A stretch of DNA of 64,000 nucleotides from Bactrocera neohumeralis (taxonomy: Eukaryota; Arthropoda; Insecta; Diptera; Tephritidae): the NCBI RefSeq assembly GCF_024586455.1, contig NC_065922.1:36700089-36764088 (forward strand), written 5' to 3'. Below, piece after piece: positions 1 to 10,349 of this stretch. Position 1 is the stretch's first letter, and each line of letters opens with the position of its first letter. The notes under the pieces were generated by a model. That model ran no database searches. It was not told where the DNA came from and saw only the letters and a program-made list of their open reading frames with translations. The position numbers and the translations under genes were made by a program.

Positions 1-334
1 TAACTATTTATTTTTTACAATTCCATTATGAAATTTCCTTGGAAATACCCTAAAAAAATGTATAATATTATAATATATTGTGGCTCGCCCCACAAAAAAA
101 TTCCCAGAAAATTGGATTCCTTAATATTCACATTAAGGACTGGACCAAGGCATGTACAAATTTTCCATTGAAAATACGCGACAATCATGACTTTCTATCT
201 TTAAATTTCTATAGCTCAGAGGCATTTTATTGCATCGCTTTGATTTTAGACACATATTCCTCAGAATTGAACACTCTACAAAAGTGTTCATTGCGACAAA
301 GTCGAAACTCACACCGCCGAAGTAGTACGGGGCT
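1..334. other. AT-rich left flank, unassigned
   Basis: No known domain is recognised. A minus-strand open frame (133-402) runs out of the adjacent mariner relic, but its residues do not match the mariner C-terminus as I know it. It may be a chimeric tail or a chance frame. Confidence 0.3.
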
Positions 335-1077
335 CTAAACCTGATTTTTCCACGAAATTCGCATTTTTTTGTATATTTCGTTAAATTTTCTGAACGCTTC
401 ACCCGCCTCTTTGGGAGTCCAAAAACATTGACCTCTTAATTCATTCTTTATGAACGGGAATAAAAACAAGTAATTCGGTGCCAAGTCGGGAGTATACGAT
501 GGATGACTTATCAAACCGATGTTTTGAATGCTCAAAAATGCAAGTGTTTCAGTCCATGTGTGAGAGTTCGCATTGTCGTGGTGAAGAGTGATCCATTTTC
601 GGCGGTTGGTTTTAATAATTTCTTGAAAAACATTTAGTATACAAATGGTTGGGTACCACTTAGTATTTCTGCATCGATCCGGTGCTATGTTTGCGACATG
701 TTCATGTTTTTCCAAAAAAAATTCTGATTGACAAATAATGTGGAATCCAGTTTTAGTTTAGGTTAGATGAATTATATAGAGAGAAATTTGGGATCCAACA
801 TGAACAAATTTTTATTAGAGTTGACTTATAGTTATCTCAATCTTGCAATATTAATTTGCGCACAGTATCAATAGCTTTCGGAACAACAACTAATTTTGGA
901 CGACCTTCACCAAGTTCGTCTTGGAGTGATCAGCGACCTCCATTGAATTCACAATAACATCGATAAGCACGAGTTCTTCATTGTCAAAATTGAATTAAGT
1001 TCTTCTATGAACTTTTGATGAGTTAACCCACGTCGAAAGTTGTAAAAATCATTCACGCGAAATGGTCGTGATACCAT
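335..1077 (-). pseudogene. mariner-family transposase relic
   Basis: A decayed DD34D mariner transposase read on the minus strand. The N-terminal helix-turn-helix part is visible from a plausible ATG at 1077 (motif NDFYNFRRG, then LTHQKFIEELNS). The middle is frameshifted, and the C-terminal catalytic half is open from 715 to 335. HHDNANSH contains the second catalytic aspartate. The segment expected to read DLAP-N-D-FFLFP instead reads DLAPNYLFLF, so the third aspartate is a tyrosine. The C-terminus after AFRKFNEIYK is cut short. In life it would have cut and pasted at TA sites. This copy is certainly inactive, from both the frameshifts and the lost catalytic residue. Confidence 0.85.
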
Positions 1078-1150
1078 TGAGAATGCCGAGAAGAATATTT
1101 TAAGTTACTGTAAACAACACAAATAGCGGTCGTATGTCAAAACGTTCTGA

Positions 1151-1293
1151 ATATATGTGACCTGGTCTACGAAAAGGGAGCTAACGTGCGAAAACTAGTT
1201 TTCTGGGAAAAGCTGTTAAAAATAATCTCATTATTAATTGTTCTCCTTTTTTTGACACCTAAGCCCCCTTTCCGTAGACCAGCTCACATATAT
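1151..1293. repeat. Inverted repeat pair upstream of the mariner relic
   Basis: Arms at 1151-1183 and 1260-1293 match as inverted copies at about 30 of 33 positions (shared core CTGGTCTACG then AAAGGG). They enclose about 75 bp. They lie beyond the transposase N-terminus, so one arm could be the mariner terminal repeat. The pair could also be a tiny non-autonomous element. No mate was found at the other end of the mariner. Confidence 0.6.
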
Positions 1294-1300
1294 AATAACA

Positions 1301-1692
1301 AAAATGTCAAACTTTACGTTGAAGTTGTGAGTTGCCAGATTGCAATACTCGATTACCATATCCCAAAATATAAAAGGAACCTACGTATATTATATACAGT
1401 AAATTTAGTTTGGACCAAACATCAAACTCAAACCTCGAACAATTTTTATATCCAAACACAATACGAGGTTGTTCTACTTCAAAGACCTAATTTCCATGTT
1501 TTGCACTGAGAATTTTCCCGCTCATTAAAATAAGTAAGTTCAGAGGACGATGTCGTGATCTCTTGAGGTATAAAAACAAATAAAAAGCAAAATCGATATC
1601 GAAGCATGTAGAAAAGTATTTAGAATGAGGTTTTTCAAAGTAACTGTAAAAATACTGGTTAGATGAAAACAATTCTGCTCTGACAGTATTAG
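1301..1692. other. Unassigned AT-rich stretch
   Basis: I see no domain, repeat or RNA gene here. Open frames on both strands are short and of unlikely composition. Confidence 0.4.
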
Positions 1693-1882
1693 ATTTCTGC
1701 CGGGGGAAGAAGAGGAAGAGGAAGACCTCCACTCCGTTGGAAAGACCAGGTGGAGAAGAACCTGGCTGCACTTGGTATCTCGAATTGGCGCCAAAAGCGA
1801 AAAGAAAGACCGACTGGCGGGCTGTTGTAAACTCGGCTATAACCGACTAAGCGGTGTCTATGTCAATAAGGAAGAAGTGGAA
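1693..1882 (+). mobile_element. RTE-like LINE, 3' end fragment
   Basis: Encodes the recognisable C-terminal tail of an RTE-like non-LTR retrotransposon polyprotein: an Arg/Gly-rich run, RPPLRWKDQVEKNLAALG-type residues, then a W-R tail. The 3' UTR carries the words TCGGCTATAACCG, AGCGGTGTCTATG and CAATAAGGAAGAAG. The same tail occurs at about 22.0-22.14 kb, 32.34-32.5 kb and 39.37-39.44 kb, so it is one dispersed family. The copy is strongly 5'-truncated, as expected from incomplete reverse transcription. It carries no catalytic domain. Confidence 0.75.
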
Positions 1883-2329
1883 GAAGATTTTCGGAGGAAC
1901 AAATTATTCTTATATCATTTTGTAAGTTCAATGTTGTGATGAAAAAATTTTAAAGAAAGCTTTTATTAAAAGATATACATATGTATGTAAATATACATGT
2001 TTAATTTAAACAACCGTTATTTCAAAGCCATTCCTTTCGGCACATATTGACGGCACAACCGCTTTGATCATTTAGCCGCTAAGTTAATATAAAAATATTT
2101 TTCTTGCAATTATATGCAAGCAATGAAATTTAAATTCGTGCGGTCCCACACCGCACCCCTCTAACCGGCCTTTTTTTCTTACTTTTTTAACGCGCCGCGC
2201 TGTTTGTGGCACAATTTTGTGAGATGCCTTAAGAATGCAGAAGTTCAACCACTACCAAAATAACAACAACAATGCGATAGAGACAACACAGCAGCAGCAG
2301 CTGCGTCCAAGAGGCGGCAAAGTCTGTTT

Positions 2330-2978
2330 ATTTGCATAATGCGGTCGTACACGGCACAGATTGTGTCTGTGGAGAAAGCAAAAATTCTACAGAGATGCTG
2401 AATACCTATACATATACATACATACATACATACATACATATTTATTAATTTGTTCTTAAGGAAAGCGTAAAGTTTTGTATGTGTGTGTTGGATGTTGCGA
2501 AGAAAGCTAGATTGCATTGGCTTCACAGGGCCGCTTAGCAAGCCGCACTTCCTCTCTACACTACCTCGTATCACAACGGTGATTTTTTTTACTAATTTCA
2601 TTTTCGCGACGCTTTTAACAAGAAACAGCCTCGCCAGAATTTGTGGTCGTCGGCAGTGGCTTTCTACTTCACTCAGTTATTTATTTTGTAGTAAAAAATT
2701 GTGCGTACTTACTTTGTAAATATATAGGTGAGAGTGTATGTGTTCTTGTGTTTGAGAAGACAGCGATTCGGTCTCTCTTAAATTTCATTGGCGTTGCAGA
2801 TTACACGTTTCTCTTGTTATTTTGTCATTTACGCGCACTTGTTGTTGCTTTATGTTCGTTTATATTGTTGCTGTTGTTGCAACATGCCTATTTGCATAAT
2901 TTCCCCAAATTGCCAGTATTGTTATTATGCTTTTGGTGTAAAATTACGCGCAAGTCCCTCATGTTTGCATATTTGCAT
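2330..2978. promoter_or_regulatory. Cluster of three ATTTGCAT octamers
   Basis: Perfect octamers lie at 2330-2337, 2890-2897 and 2971-2978, all in the same orientation. ATTTGCAT is the classical POU-homeodomain site. Whether this is an enhancer is inference; AT-rich DNA gives some octamers by chance. Confidence 0.2.
2409..2440. repeat. (ATAC)n microsatellite
   Basis: A clean tetranucleotide run of about eight units. Confidence 0.9.
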
Positions 2979-3451
2979 TCAATATTTTTGCTGGAAATAG
3001 TGAAAGAAGAACAAAAAAAATAATTTTTATTTAGATTTAAAAACGTTGTGGATTTACTGCATAATAAAGTATAAGTTAAGTAGCTTAGAGTACAATATTT
3101 GTGGCTTAGCTTAAAATTGGAACAGCCTTCATTGCCGGAACCGGAACTTTAAGTGACGAACCGGTTGAGTTTTGCCAATGAAATGAAAAACCTAATCATT
3201 GTTATACGTAAAGCCTTGATGATGGCAATTATGAGTACTTGATTTATTTTCCAAAATTTCTTAAAAATTGCAATTCAATTTATTTGAAGCTAGAAATTCG
3301 ATTTGTTCTTATGAACTTGATTACTTCGTTTCTTCTTTAACATAGCGCCTCCGTGTATTGGCTGCTCTCCGTCGTCTTTCTACACCTTGCTAGCAGACCG
3401 GCTGTTCCGAAACCAGTCTCAAACGCAGAAGCCTGAGCTGCTACTTATCTT

Positions 3452-4150
3452 AGGTTAGTCGATCCCAAAGAGGGGATCCGACTGGGACAGTTTGTAACGC
3501 CGGTCCGTTTAAAAATTTTTTATAAAGAACCTCAAAAATCAAAAAGCGCTTTAAGGCGGACTGGTTTTGAGTGGATTCTTAGCCTTACAGCACAATGCCC
3601 AGTAAAAACTCCTACGATTGTTTATAAATAAACTTTTCTAAGGGTAATCAGTTTAGTAGATCTTCTACGTTCTACTTTAGGCTATAAGAACCTCGCAGAC
3701 ACTCATGAGGTATATAAGTTCAGTGCTAGAGAGTACGATGATCCGACTCGTCTCTGTTCCGATGGGAGCGTGGTACGGGAGCCCCGTCTTGCTAGGTCAT
3801 CGATTCCGCTGTGACCATGTACCCAAACGAGTCTGCTGATAAATTATGATGCTATCTTCCTGAAAAATTTTGAGCGCAGAGCTTGCAAGCTCAAGGCTAA
3901 TAAGGCCGGAGTGAATGCTCACCTCCCCGAAAGAAGCTGCACTCCAGAGCAGTAAATCTACTGTTACTTTAACAACAGCCACTTCTGCCTGAAAAACACT
4001 ACAGTACTCCGATAGCCTAAGAATAAGTATGAGGGAGAGCTCTTTACAAAGGTTTATCCCTTCAACTTTCTCTCCTAGTTTTGTACATTCTGTGAAAAAG
4101 CTCACTGCGCCTCTTCTCTAGCGATTTCTCCCAGCCTGCATATCCCTTAT
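3452..4150 (-). mobile_element. RNase H-bearing LINE (I-group-like), 3' third
   Basis: Read on the minus strand. An RNase H domain begins near 4105 (FFTECTKLGEKV, matching the family's FTDGSK start). It continues through SLILILRLSEYCSVFQAEVA, which contains the usual Glu. A tract matching WVPGHSDI...LARRG follows across 3760-3830 with a deletion. The first catalytic Asp (in TDGS) has become Glu or Cys (TECT). The C-terminal part is frameshifted. The fragment ends at 3452-3462 in a TAACCTAA-type tail, as several LINE copies here do. It is 5'-truncated and inactive. The clade call rests on the RNase H domain, which I-group elements carry and Jockey lacks. Confidence 0.75.
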
Positions 4151-4159
4151 GGGTATGTG

Positions 4160-4490
4160 GGTGGACAAGCAGCTGAGACGAGTATCTTCATTTTAAAGTT
4201 AAACAAAGACGTTAACCTGCTCAGAGACAAATTCTGACTACTCGTGGCTTTTTGCACTGGAAACTTTGCACTCCTACACCTGTTTAATGTGAGTATATTG
4301 TCTTATAAAAATTGACAGTTTTGCGATATGGATCCAGAAACTCCCGAGCACCTCATTCTAGACTGTACTGCAGTCTGGAGATGCAAAGTTCTTGGGTCTA
4401 CATATATTTCCGATTAGAAATCATTTCTTCTTAATAGCAACCAGCAGCATCCTGAAATTTATCAGACTGCTGGGCTGATGTGAGCTTGTG
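4160..4490 (+). mobile_element. LINE C-terminal (zinc-knuckle) fragment
   Basis: Plus-strand remnant of the extreme C-terminus of an RNase H-type LINE. A TG-H-like CTGNFALLHLFN tract is followed by FCDMDPETPEHLILDCTA, the Cys/His motif typical of these proteins. A short degenerate end reads HPEIYQTAGLM-like residues. It directly abuts a fragment in the opposite orientation, so an inversion or two separate insertions must be invoked. It contains no catalytic domain. Confidence 0.7.
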
Positions 4491-6865
4491 TGACAGAGGG
4501 AACAGCATAATGGGCCTTAGGTGCAATTGCAAACATAAATTTATCTATCCTTCTAAAACAAAAAAAGTACTCGTTGTTGTGAATCAAAGGTTTATTGTGA
4601 AGATTCAAGCTTCGATCCGATACATTACAGAATTTTCACATTACGCACCTTTAATCTACAATTAGAACCTAAATTTCAATATATTCGACGACATGGTGTT
4701 TTCAGTCGTATTTCACTGGAGAGAGAAAAAGAGCAAGGAGGAGGTCGCCTTTGAGTTATACACCAATCCTAAGTAACCACCATATCTAAGATATCATCAC
4801 TGACAACTTCTTAAAGTGCACCAAAGGAAGCCTTGGTGGATCATCTAGTCTCTCGCTTTCAAAGGCCAAGAAAGTTAAAATATTGAGTAGAGATAATTTA
4901 ATGGTTAAATTAACTAATACGTCTAACCCATGGGACATGATGCACTCTTGGATAGCTATGTATAAACTTGTCCCTTGTGGAAACTCATGTAGTTTGAAGT
5001 CATGCGTCCACAAAGTGTCTTGAACTCGTCAACCAACGAAGTGGCTGGTTATAAGAAATTTTGGTCGAATGAAGTGTTCAACTCTAAATACAAATTCTTA
5101 TCTGATAATATTTTGAAACGGATGTACTTGAGTTCAGAGAAAAAACTCGTGTATTCGGCTGATGAAATATTAAAAACGATACTAAGGGCTGCAATATACT
5201 CAAACAGCTGTCAAATCTGTAAACGAGACATGTTTGATATTACCAAAAGATGGTTTTGAGGATTAATGAGGTTCCGAAGGAGTTTATTAGATAACAACTC
5301 TTTTTTTATAACAACAATTCTTTAATAAGGTTAAGAATATTTGCGGCTTGAAAGTGGCAAAAGAACTTTCGAGAATGACCGTGTTGAAAAAGGAGGTTCT
5401 TGACCTTAGTGGGAGAAGGTATTAAGGAGGATTTATCAATCAATCTGGCTGTATTCTAGATATATGAAAATTGAAGCTCTTCGACCACAAAGATATGTAT
5501 TACAGAGCCCACAACCATCTCCCTCACAAGCATTAAGAGCACATTTGCTTTACTTGACATAAACACATTATAAATCGGAGCGAATTTATAAAAATTAAAA
5601 GCTTACTAAGTAAAAAAAAAATATGAAAATATGAAATTCGAAGCACTTTACTTCCGTCTCGGTGAATATGTAAATGCCAAGTATCTGAATTATTCAAAAG
5701 CTTTACGCATAAAGAACTCAGCGCACACAGTGGTAACACCATTTGCCGGGAATGGGTACAAATGACAAATGATCGCGGCGAAAAATTTGCCAAATCCGCC
5801 ACAACAACTGTGGATTTGAAAGCCATAAAGCAAAAACAATTGCCGGCGCACACGCACACGTGGGTAGCACAGTCAAGATGTGATATTTCTTCAGCATTTG
5901 TGTCACCACCTTTGACGGTGGCGGGCAACGGCGCGGCAGTGGCGGCAAATGTGTAATGTGCGGCATTTATCGCGTCAGTTATGGCGAAAAACACTTTACG
6001 CACACGTTAACAGCGGCGTCACTGTCGCTGGCGAGGACTACGCCGGCTTGGATGGGGCAGGTCGTTGAGGTCGTTAGCGGTACAAACGCCCACCGTGAAG
6101 GCTTTACCCAAGTCTCCATGCGCCACATAACTCTAAATATAATGTGTTCGCGGCACAATTGTTTACCGTTAGCGCGCATAAATAATGTGTGTGGCATGAC
6201 AAAGCGGAAGCGGCAGCTGTGCGACATTATTTTTTTTGGGTTTGTTCTCTGTGGCAGTCTCCTTACAGCTGCAGTTGGTACAGTGTATGAAAGAGCTTCT
6301 ATAAGTATGCGCGTATTTTTTTCTGTCGGTTGCTAGTGGATTTCCCGTTTTGTTTCGGCGACATTGTTGTGTTGCGCCAAAAATATTCATAACCGTTTCT
6401 TGGTGATGTAACGGTAAAACAGTGGAATGCATTAGAGCTTAAGACATTAAATGGCATGTCATTTGCGTCGACACTCGGTAAATTCATCGTGTTTTTTCGT
6501 CTAACGTGCTGTTCCTTTATATGTTTATATTTATGTACTCTCTGCATTTCCTTAGCTTTTGATTCTTAAGTCTCTTCAAAGACATTTTTAACACGTGTTT
6601 ATTTCAAGGTAATGTTAGCTCTCCTGTGTGCTTTACACTCGGTCGCATATGTGCTTGTGGTGATTGACATAACCTTAATGTTCCGTTACGGAATAAACAC
6701 GCTGTTTCTTATAAAAAAATATTTTTAAAGCGTTACTTAAGTAATGAAACGCTATTAAAGTACATGCTCTTGGGAATTTTTTTTTCGAAATCTTGGACAA
6801 AATATGGAAAGCTAACATAGAAATGGGTCGCATACAGGCAGTGTGCTAAAAAATGTAGATCTTGA
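4491..6865. other. Unassigned stretch with an orphan open frame
   Basis: No repeat or domain is recognised. A plus-strand frame at 5002-5259 (85 residues, ATG start, lysine- and serine-rich, ending NSCQICKRDMFDITKRWF) has protein-like composition and two cysteines, but no family I know and no visible exon signals. At 5700-6500 several overlapping frames on both strands arise from GC-richer sequence with repeated GCGGC and CACAC words. I treat those as chance. Confidence 0.4.
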
Positions 6866-6869
6866 GAAG

Positions 6870-7712
6870 CTGACCGATTGAGATAATGCTAAAAAATTCC
6901 ACGAAAAGATGCGGCGACTAAAGGAAGGTTTCAAGACCGGAGTATTCTTTTATAGGACCCAAAGAGGTGATCTCAGAGCTGATATCCAGAGCATACTGAA
7001 TTTATGGAGTGAATACTTCTCCAGCCTGCTGAATGGCAGTGAAATTGTGACATCAGGACCGGACATCAACCGGATTTCCAAATCGAGGACGATAAAACCG
7101 ACTACGAAGAGGATCAAATAGCAATGACCGGCTTGAGGAATAACAAAGCGGCGTGGACCGTTAGATTGCCGGATGAGACATGCAAATACGAAGGCGAAGA
7201 TCTGTCAAGGTGCACCAATTAGCTTATGGTCGATTAAAAGCATGCCCGTTGATTGGCACCTACATAAGTATGCTCTGCCCAATCTACAAAAAGGAGGACT
7301 CCACAATCTGCGCCAATTAATGTGAGATAAGTCTACTTAATATCGTCTAAGCGTAGTGTGTGAAAGACTGAAGCTCACCATTAACAAACTGATTGGATTT
7401 CATTAGTGTGAGTATGGAAAATCTACAATCGACCAGACTTTCACATTTCCCCACATAGTGCAAAGAAGATCGACACACACTACTTATTTGTCGATTTTAA
7501 AGCGGCCTTGAAGAGCACGAAAAGGAACTGCCTTTATGATGCTATGTGTGAACTTGGAAACCCCGCAAAAGTAATAGACTATGTAAACTGACATTGTATC
7601 GGGGAGGACCTCTCCGAGCCGTTCGATATCAAGCAAGATTAAGACAAGGAGACTATCTTTCGTTTGACTTCTTCTATTGCTGGAGAAAATAAAAGGAGCT
7701 AAATAGAGAAGG
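6870..7712 (+). pseudogene. RTE-like LINE reverse transcriptase, decayed
   Basis: Plus-strand relic of an RTE-like retrotransposon covering the linker and the first half of the RT domain. Visible in order: FHEKMRRLKEGFKTG; IQSILNLWSEYFSSLLNGSE; a KNNKAA-like tract; LCPIYKKED; KLTINKLIG; HYLFVDFKAA (RT block with the conserved Asp); LSEPFD and a degraded RQGDYLSF-like block; then LLEKIK near the end. Many stop codons and frameshifts interrupt it, and it stops before the YADD box. A minus-strand LINE piece follows directly. Confidence 0.8.
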
Positions 7713-7714
7713 TA

Positions 7715-7990
7715 AGTAAGTCTTCAAATCACTTTTCCAGGTACTGGAAGGAGACTGGTGACCCAATAAGAACGAGGATTGCTTCTGATCTTATATGGGG
7801 ACTTCAGGAGAAGAATAACCCTAGCGCTTACCCACTCGCATAGAAAATATCCCTCCCAAACACACTTATTATAAGTGACCTCCAGGTATTCCGGAATTAA
7901 CTTCCACAGCTTATGCAAATCACTCCGTTCAAACCATCAAAACCTGGGAACCGTTTAGGTCTAACCAGACCAAATGCATACCCCAACTAT
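7715..7990 (-). pseudogene. LINE reverse transcriptase fragment (I-group-like)
   Basis: Minus-strand frame reading IPEYLEVTYNKCVWEGYF then SARVILLLKSPYKIRSNPRS and LLPVPGKVI. These match the start of the RT domain in I-group LINEs, where the family has W-K-x-A-x-V-I-L-L-L-K-S-P-D-K and SYRPI-LLPVLGK. The usual YRPI is YWVT here. It is a short isolated piece without the catalytic aspartates, so it cannot act. Confidence 0.75.
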
Positions 7991-8029
7991 CCATAATCTA
8001 ATGGAGGGACAGGTACCTTTTGCGTCTGG

Positions 8030-8159
8030 AGAGAGTATTCGGAGGTTCTGTTAAGTGAGTTCTTTTTTGGGTCGCAGTCACAGGTGCCTCTTGTGCCTGA
8101 GGTACCTGTGTCTGCGACCCAAAAAAGAACGCACTTAACAGAACCTCCGAATACTCTCT
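8030..8159. repeat. Near-perfect 61-bp-arm hairpin
   Basis: The left arm (8030-8090) and right arm (8099-8159) are inverted copies with only three mismatches in 61 positions. The loop is 8 nt. Outside the arms pairing stops at once (mismatch at 8029/8160). No terminal motif of a known transposon family is visible. The high arm identity contrasts with the decayed elements around it, so it is either young or maintained. A transcript through it would fold into a long stem. Confidence 0.95.
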
Positions 8160-8292
8160 ACACCGCAAGAACAGAGTGTCACCGACGCAAAGAGAGGTGA
8201 TATCCTCTCTCCTACGATCCGGCAGATTCTACAGACTTGACCCTCTTCGTTCCCATTTTTCCTGACAAAACTCGTTCACTCCTCTTCTTTTA

Positions 8293-8814
8293 TTATACCC
8301 TGAACAGGGTATATTAAGTTTGTCACGAAGTTTGTAACACCCAGAAGGAATCGTCGGAGACCCTATAAAGTATATATATAAATGATCAGTATGTCGAGCT
8401 GAGTCGATTTAGCCATGTCCGTCTGTCTGTCCGTCTGTCTGTCTGTATATATACGAACTAGTCCCTCAGTTTTTAAGATATCATTTTGAAATTTTGCAAA
8501 CGGCATTTTCTCTTCAAGAAGCTGCTCATTTGCCGGAACGGCCGATATCGGACCACTATAACATATAGCTGCCATACAAACTGAACGATCGGAATCAAAT
8601 GCTTGTATGGAAAACTTTCACATTTGACAAGATACATTCACGAAATTTGGTATATATTATTTTCAAAGGCAACAATGTAATCTCCGAAGAAATTGTTCAG
8701 ATCCGTTAACTATAGCATATAGCTTCCATATAAACTGAACACATAGTTACTTACAGAAATGCACCTGTGAAGGGTATTTAGCTTCGGTGCAACCGAAGTT
8801 AACGTTTTTTCTTG
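8293..8814 (+). mobile_element. INE-1/DINE-1-like Helentron-type element
   Basis: A non-autonomous element of the INE-1/DINE-1 kind, spread in fly genomes by rolling-circle machinery supplied in trans. It opens with the palindrome TATACCCTGAACAGGGTATA (8294-8313). It continues through CAGAAGGAA, CCTATAAAGTATATATA, TGATCAG, GAGTCGAT and GCCATGTCCGTCTGTC, with the family's GTCT-rich microsatellite (8417-8450). It closes with the hairpin CTTCGGTGCAACCGAAG (8782-8798), a T-run and CTTG. The inner blocks around GCCATACAAACTGAACGATC are partly duplicated (8560-8590 and 8710-8740). It encodes no protein. It looks nearly full length. A related antisense piece lies at 52.6-52.8 kb. Confidence 0.8.
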
Positions 8815-10345
8815 TTTTTAGTAACATTTGAAATCCAATAGACTAGATAGCTTAAGCGGTGTCTAAGCCAGTAAAAAAGAAGACTTTGCATTCTGGAATC
8901 AAAAATGATAGATGCGTTGGATTTTTCTAATGATATTGGCAAATTTGAAAACAGTGTTTAGATACAGTGCTCCAACAATCAACAATGAGAAATTCTAGTA
9001 TCTCTTACTCTCTCGTTTTTATTCAATGGCACATACTGTCCCATCCGAAGCCCTCAAAAACACTGTGTAAGTGCATTAAAGCTGTGACTGCAACATTCTT
9101 ACACTCGAGAATATTAAATTTGAGTATGAATTCACGAATGAATACAAAAATTAACCTAACTTTAGTTAGCAAATTTTGGTGGAAAACTTTTTACTCTAAC
9201 CGAGTTCGTTCACATTTCGGGTGTCATTGACTTTCCAACTATATAACACTCGGCGTTCTGGTTTCTGTTGTTGCGCTTGTTGTTTTCAACGAAAAGTGGT
9301 TTTGAACTTCCGCCTACCGAACGCAATTTTATCGCAAATGTCTCAACAAAGTTCCGAAGTTTTCATTAACTTTTACATATACATACATACAAGTATGTAG
9401 ACATTTGTAGATATGCATGTAGTCGCTGATATTTATGTTCGGACTTGAACGACCTTGACATTGAGGAACCGGGTAAAGCTGAAAACGAAATTCAAACTGC
9501 AAAATTGAAAGCACCAAAAGGCGTGAGTGCGAGAATCTCATATGAAAACGCTGAGAAAATACGAAACTTCATTCATTTCTCATCAGCGGAAGTGTGGAGA
9601 CTTTCAAACAATCGCCAAACTTTGCGCCATTTTATATTAAATTATTTGTTTGTTTGTGTGTTCTATCTCTTATGTTTGTGTTCGTGTGTATGCGCGCTCT
9701 TGTTGTGGTGGTGAAGTGGCGAAGTTATTGGCTCGGAACCCTTTCGGTGGAATCGTAAGCACACAAACATGCATGTTACTTAACAGTTGGGGAGAGTATT
9801 CTTAGAAGAAGTCATCAACAAGTTGGTCCAACCAAATCGTGGCTACAAAAGTTATTAAAAGTCAACTTTTTTAACCGAAATATACCATGTGCTTTGTATA
9901 CTTTCGTATTTTGTGTTATATAATGCGAATGCACTTTATTGTGGTAGAATGAGTGAGTTTGAGGGCAAGGTTATTGTAGAGATGCCCAATTAGAAAAGGT
10001 TATTAAATGTTTGTAGAGAGAAAGTTTTTCTTATGGATCCAAAAGTGAACGAATTGGATAGTAGCACTACTGTGGGAACTGGACAAAAGCATCTAAGAAA
10101 TATATTTCCAGAAAGGCAAAATAAAAGCCCGATTATACAAAAGAATTAAAAATTGTGCTGTCTATGAGTGTCTTGAATACTCTCTGTCAGAAATATATTT
10201 GCTCCAGCGCTGGAACTCATTACCTGATTATCCAGCGCAGGACGGTTATCCATGTAGGAGAAATATACCTACTTCAAATTTTCAAATCAAATCCCTAAAA
10301 TAGTAATTTTCGATCTACCAGGTTAAATGTTATTCTTCACTTAAG
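8815..10345. other. Unassigned intergenic stretch
   Basis: No domain is recognised. It includes a short ATAC run at about 9380-9395 and GT-rich sequence at 9640-9720. A plus-strand frame at 9445-9714 begins with a charged stretch (DLDIEEPGKAENEIQ) but has a TTG start and ends in GT-rich simple sequence, so I do not call it a gene. The right end grades into the 3' UTR of the LINE that follows. Confidence 0.4.
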
Positions 10346-10349
10346 ATAA

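Larger units (their letters stand above)
1883..3451. other. Intergenic or intronic AT-rich DNA
   Basis: No coding signal is trusted. The overlapping hydrophobic frames at 2483-3023 come from T-rich and TTG-rich sequence and lack domain features. The stretch holds an ATAC microsatellite, CAG/CTG-rich patches and three octamer motifs, described separately. Confidence 0.5.

Noticed and set aside
5762..6336. Overlapping frames on both strands at 5.5-6.5 kb
   Set aside because: All are short, mutually overlapping and of GC-rich, microsatellite-like composition, as in several other intergenic patches.
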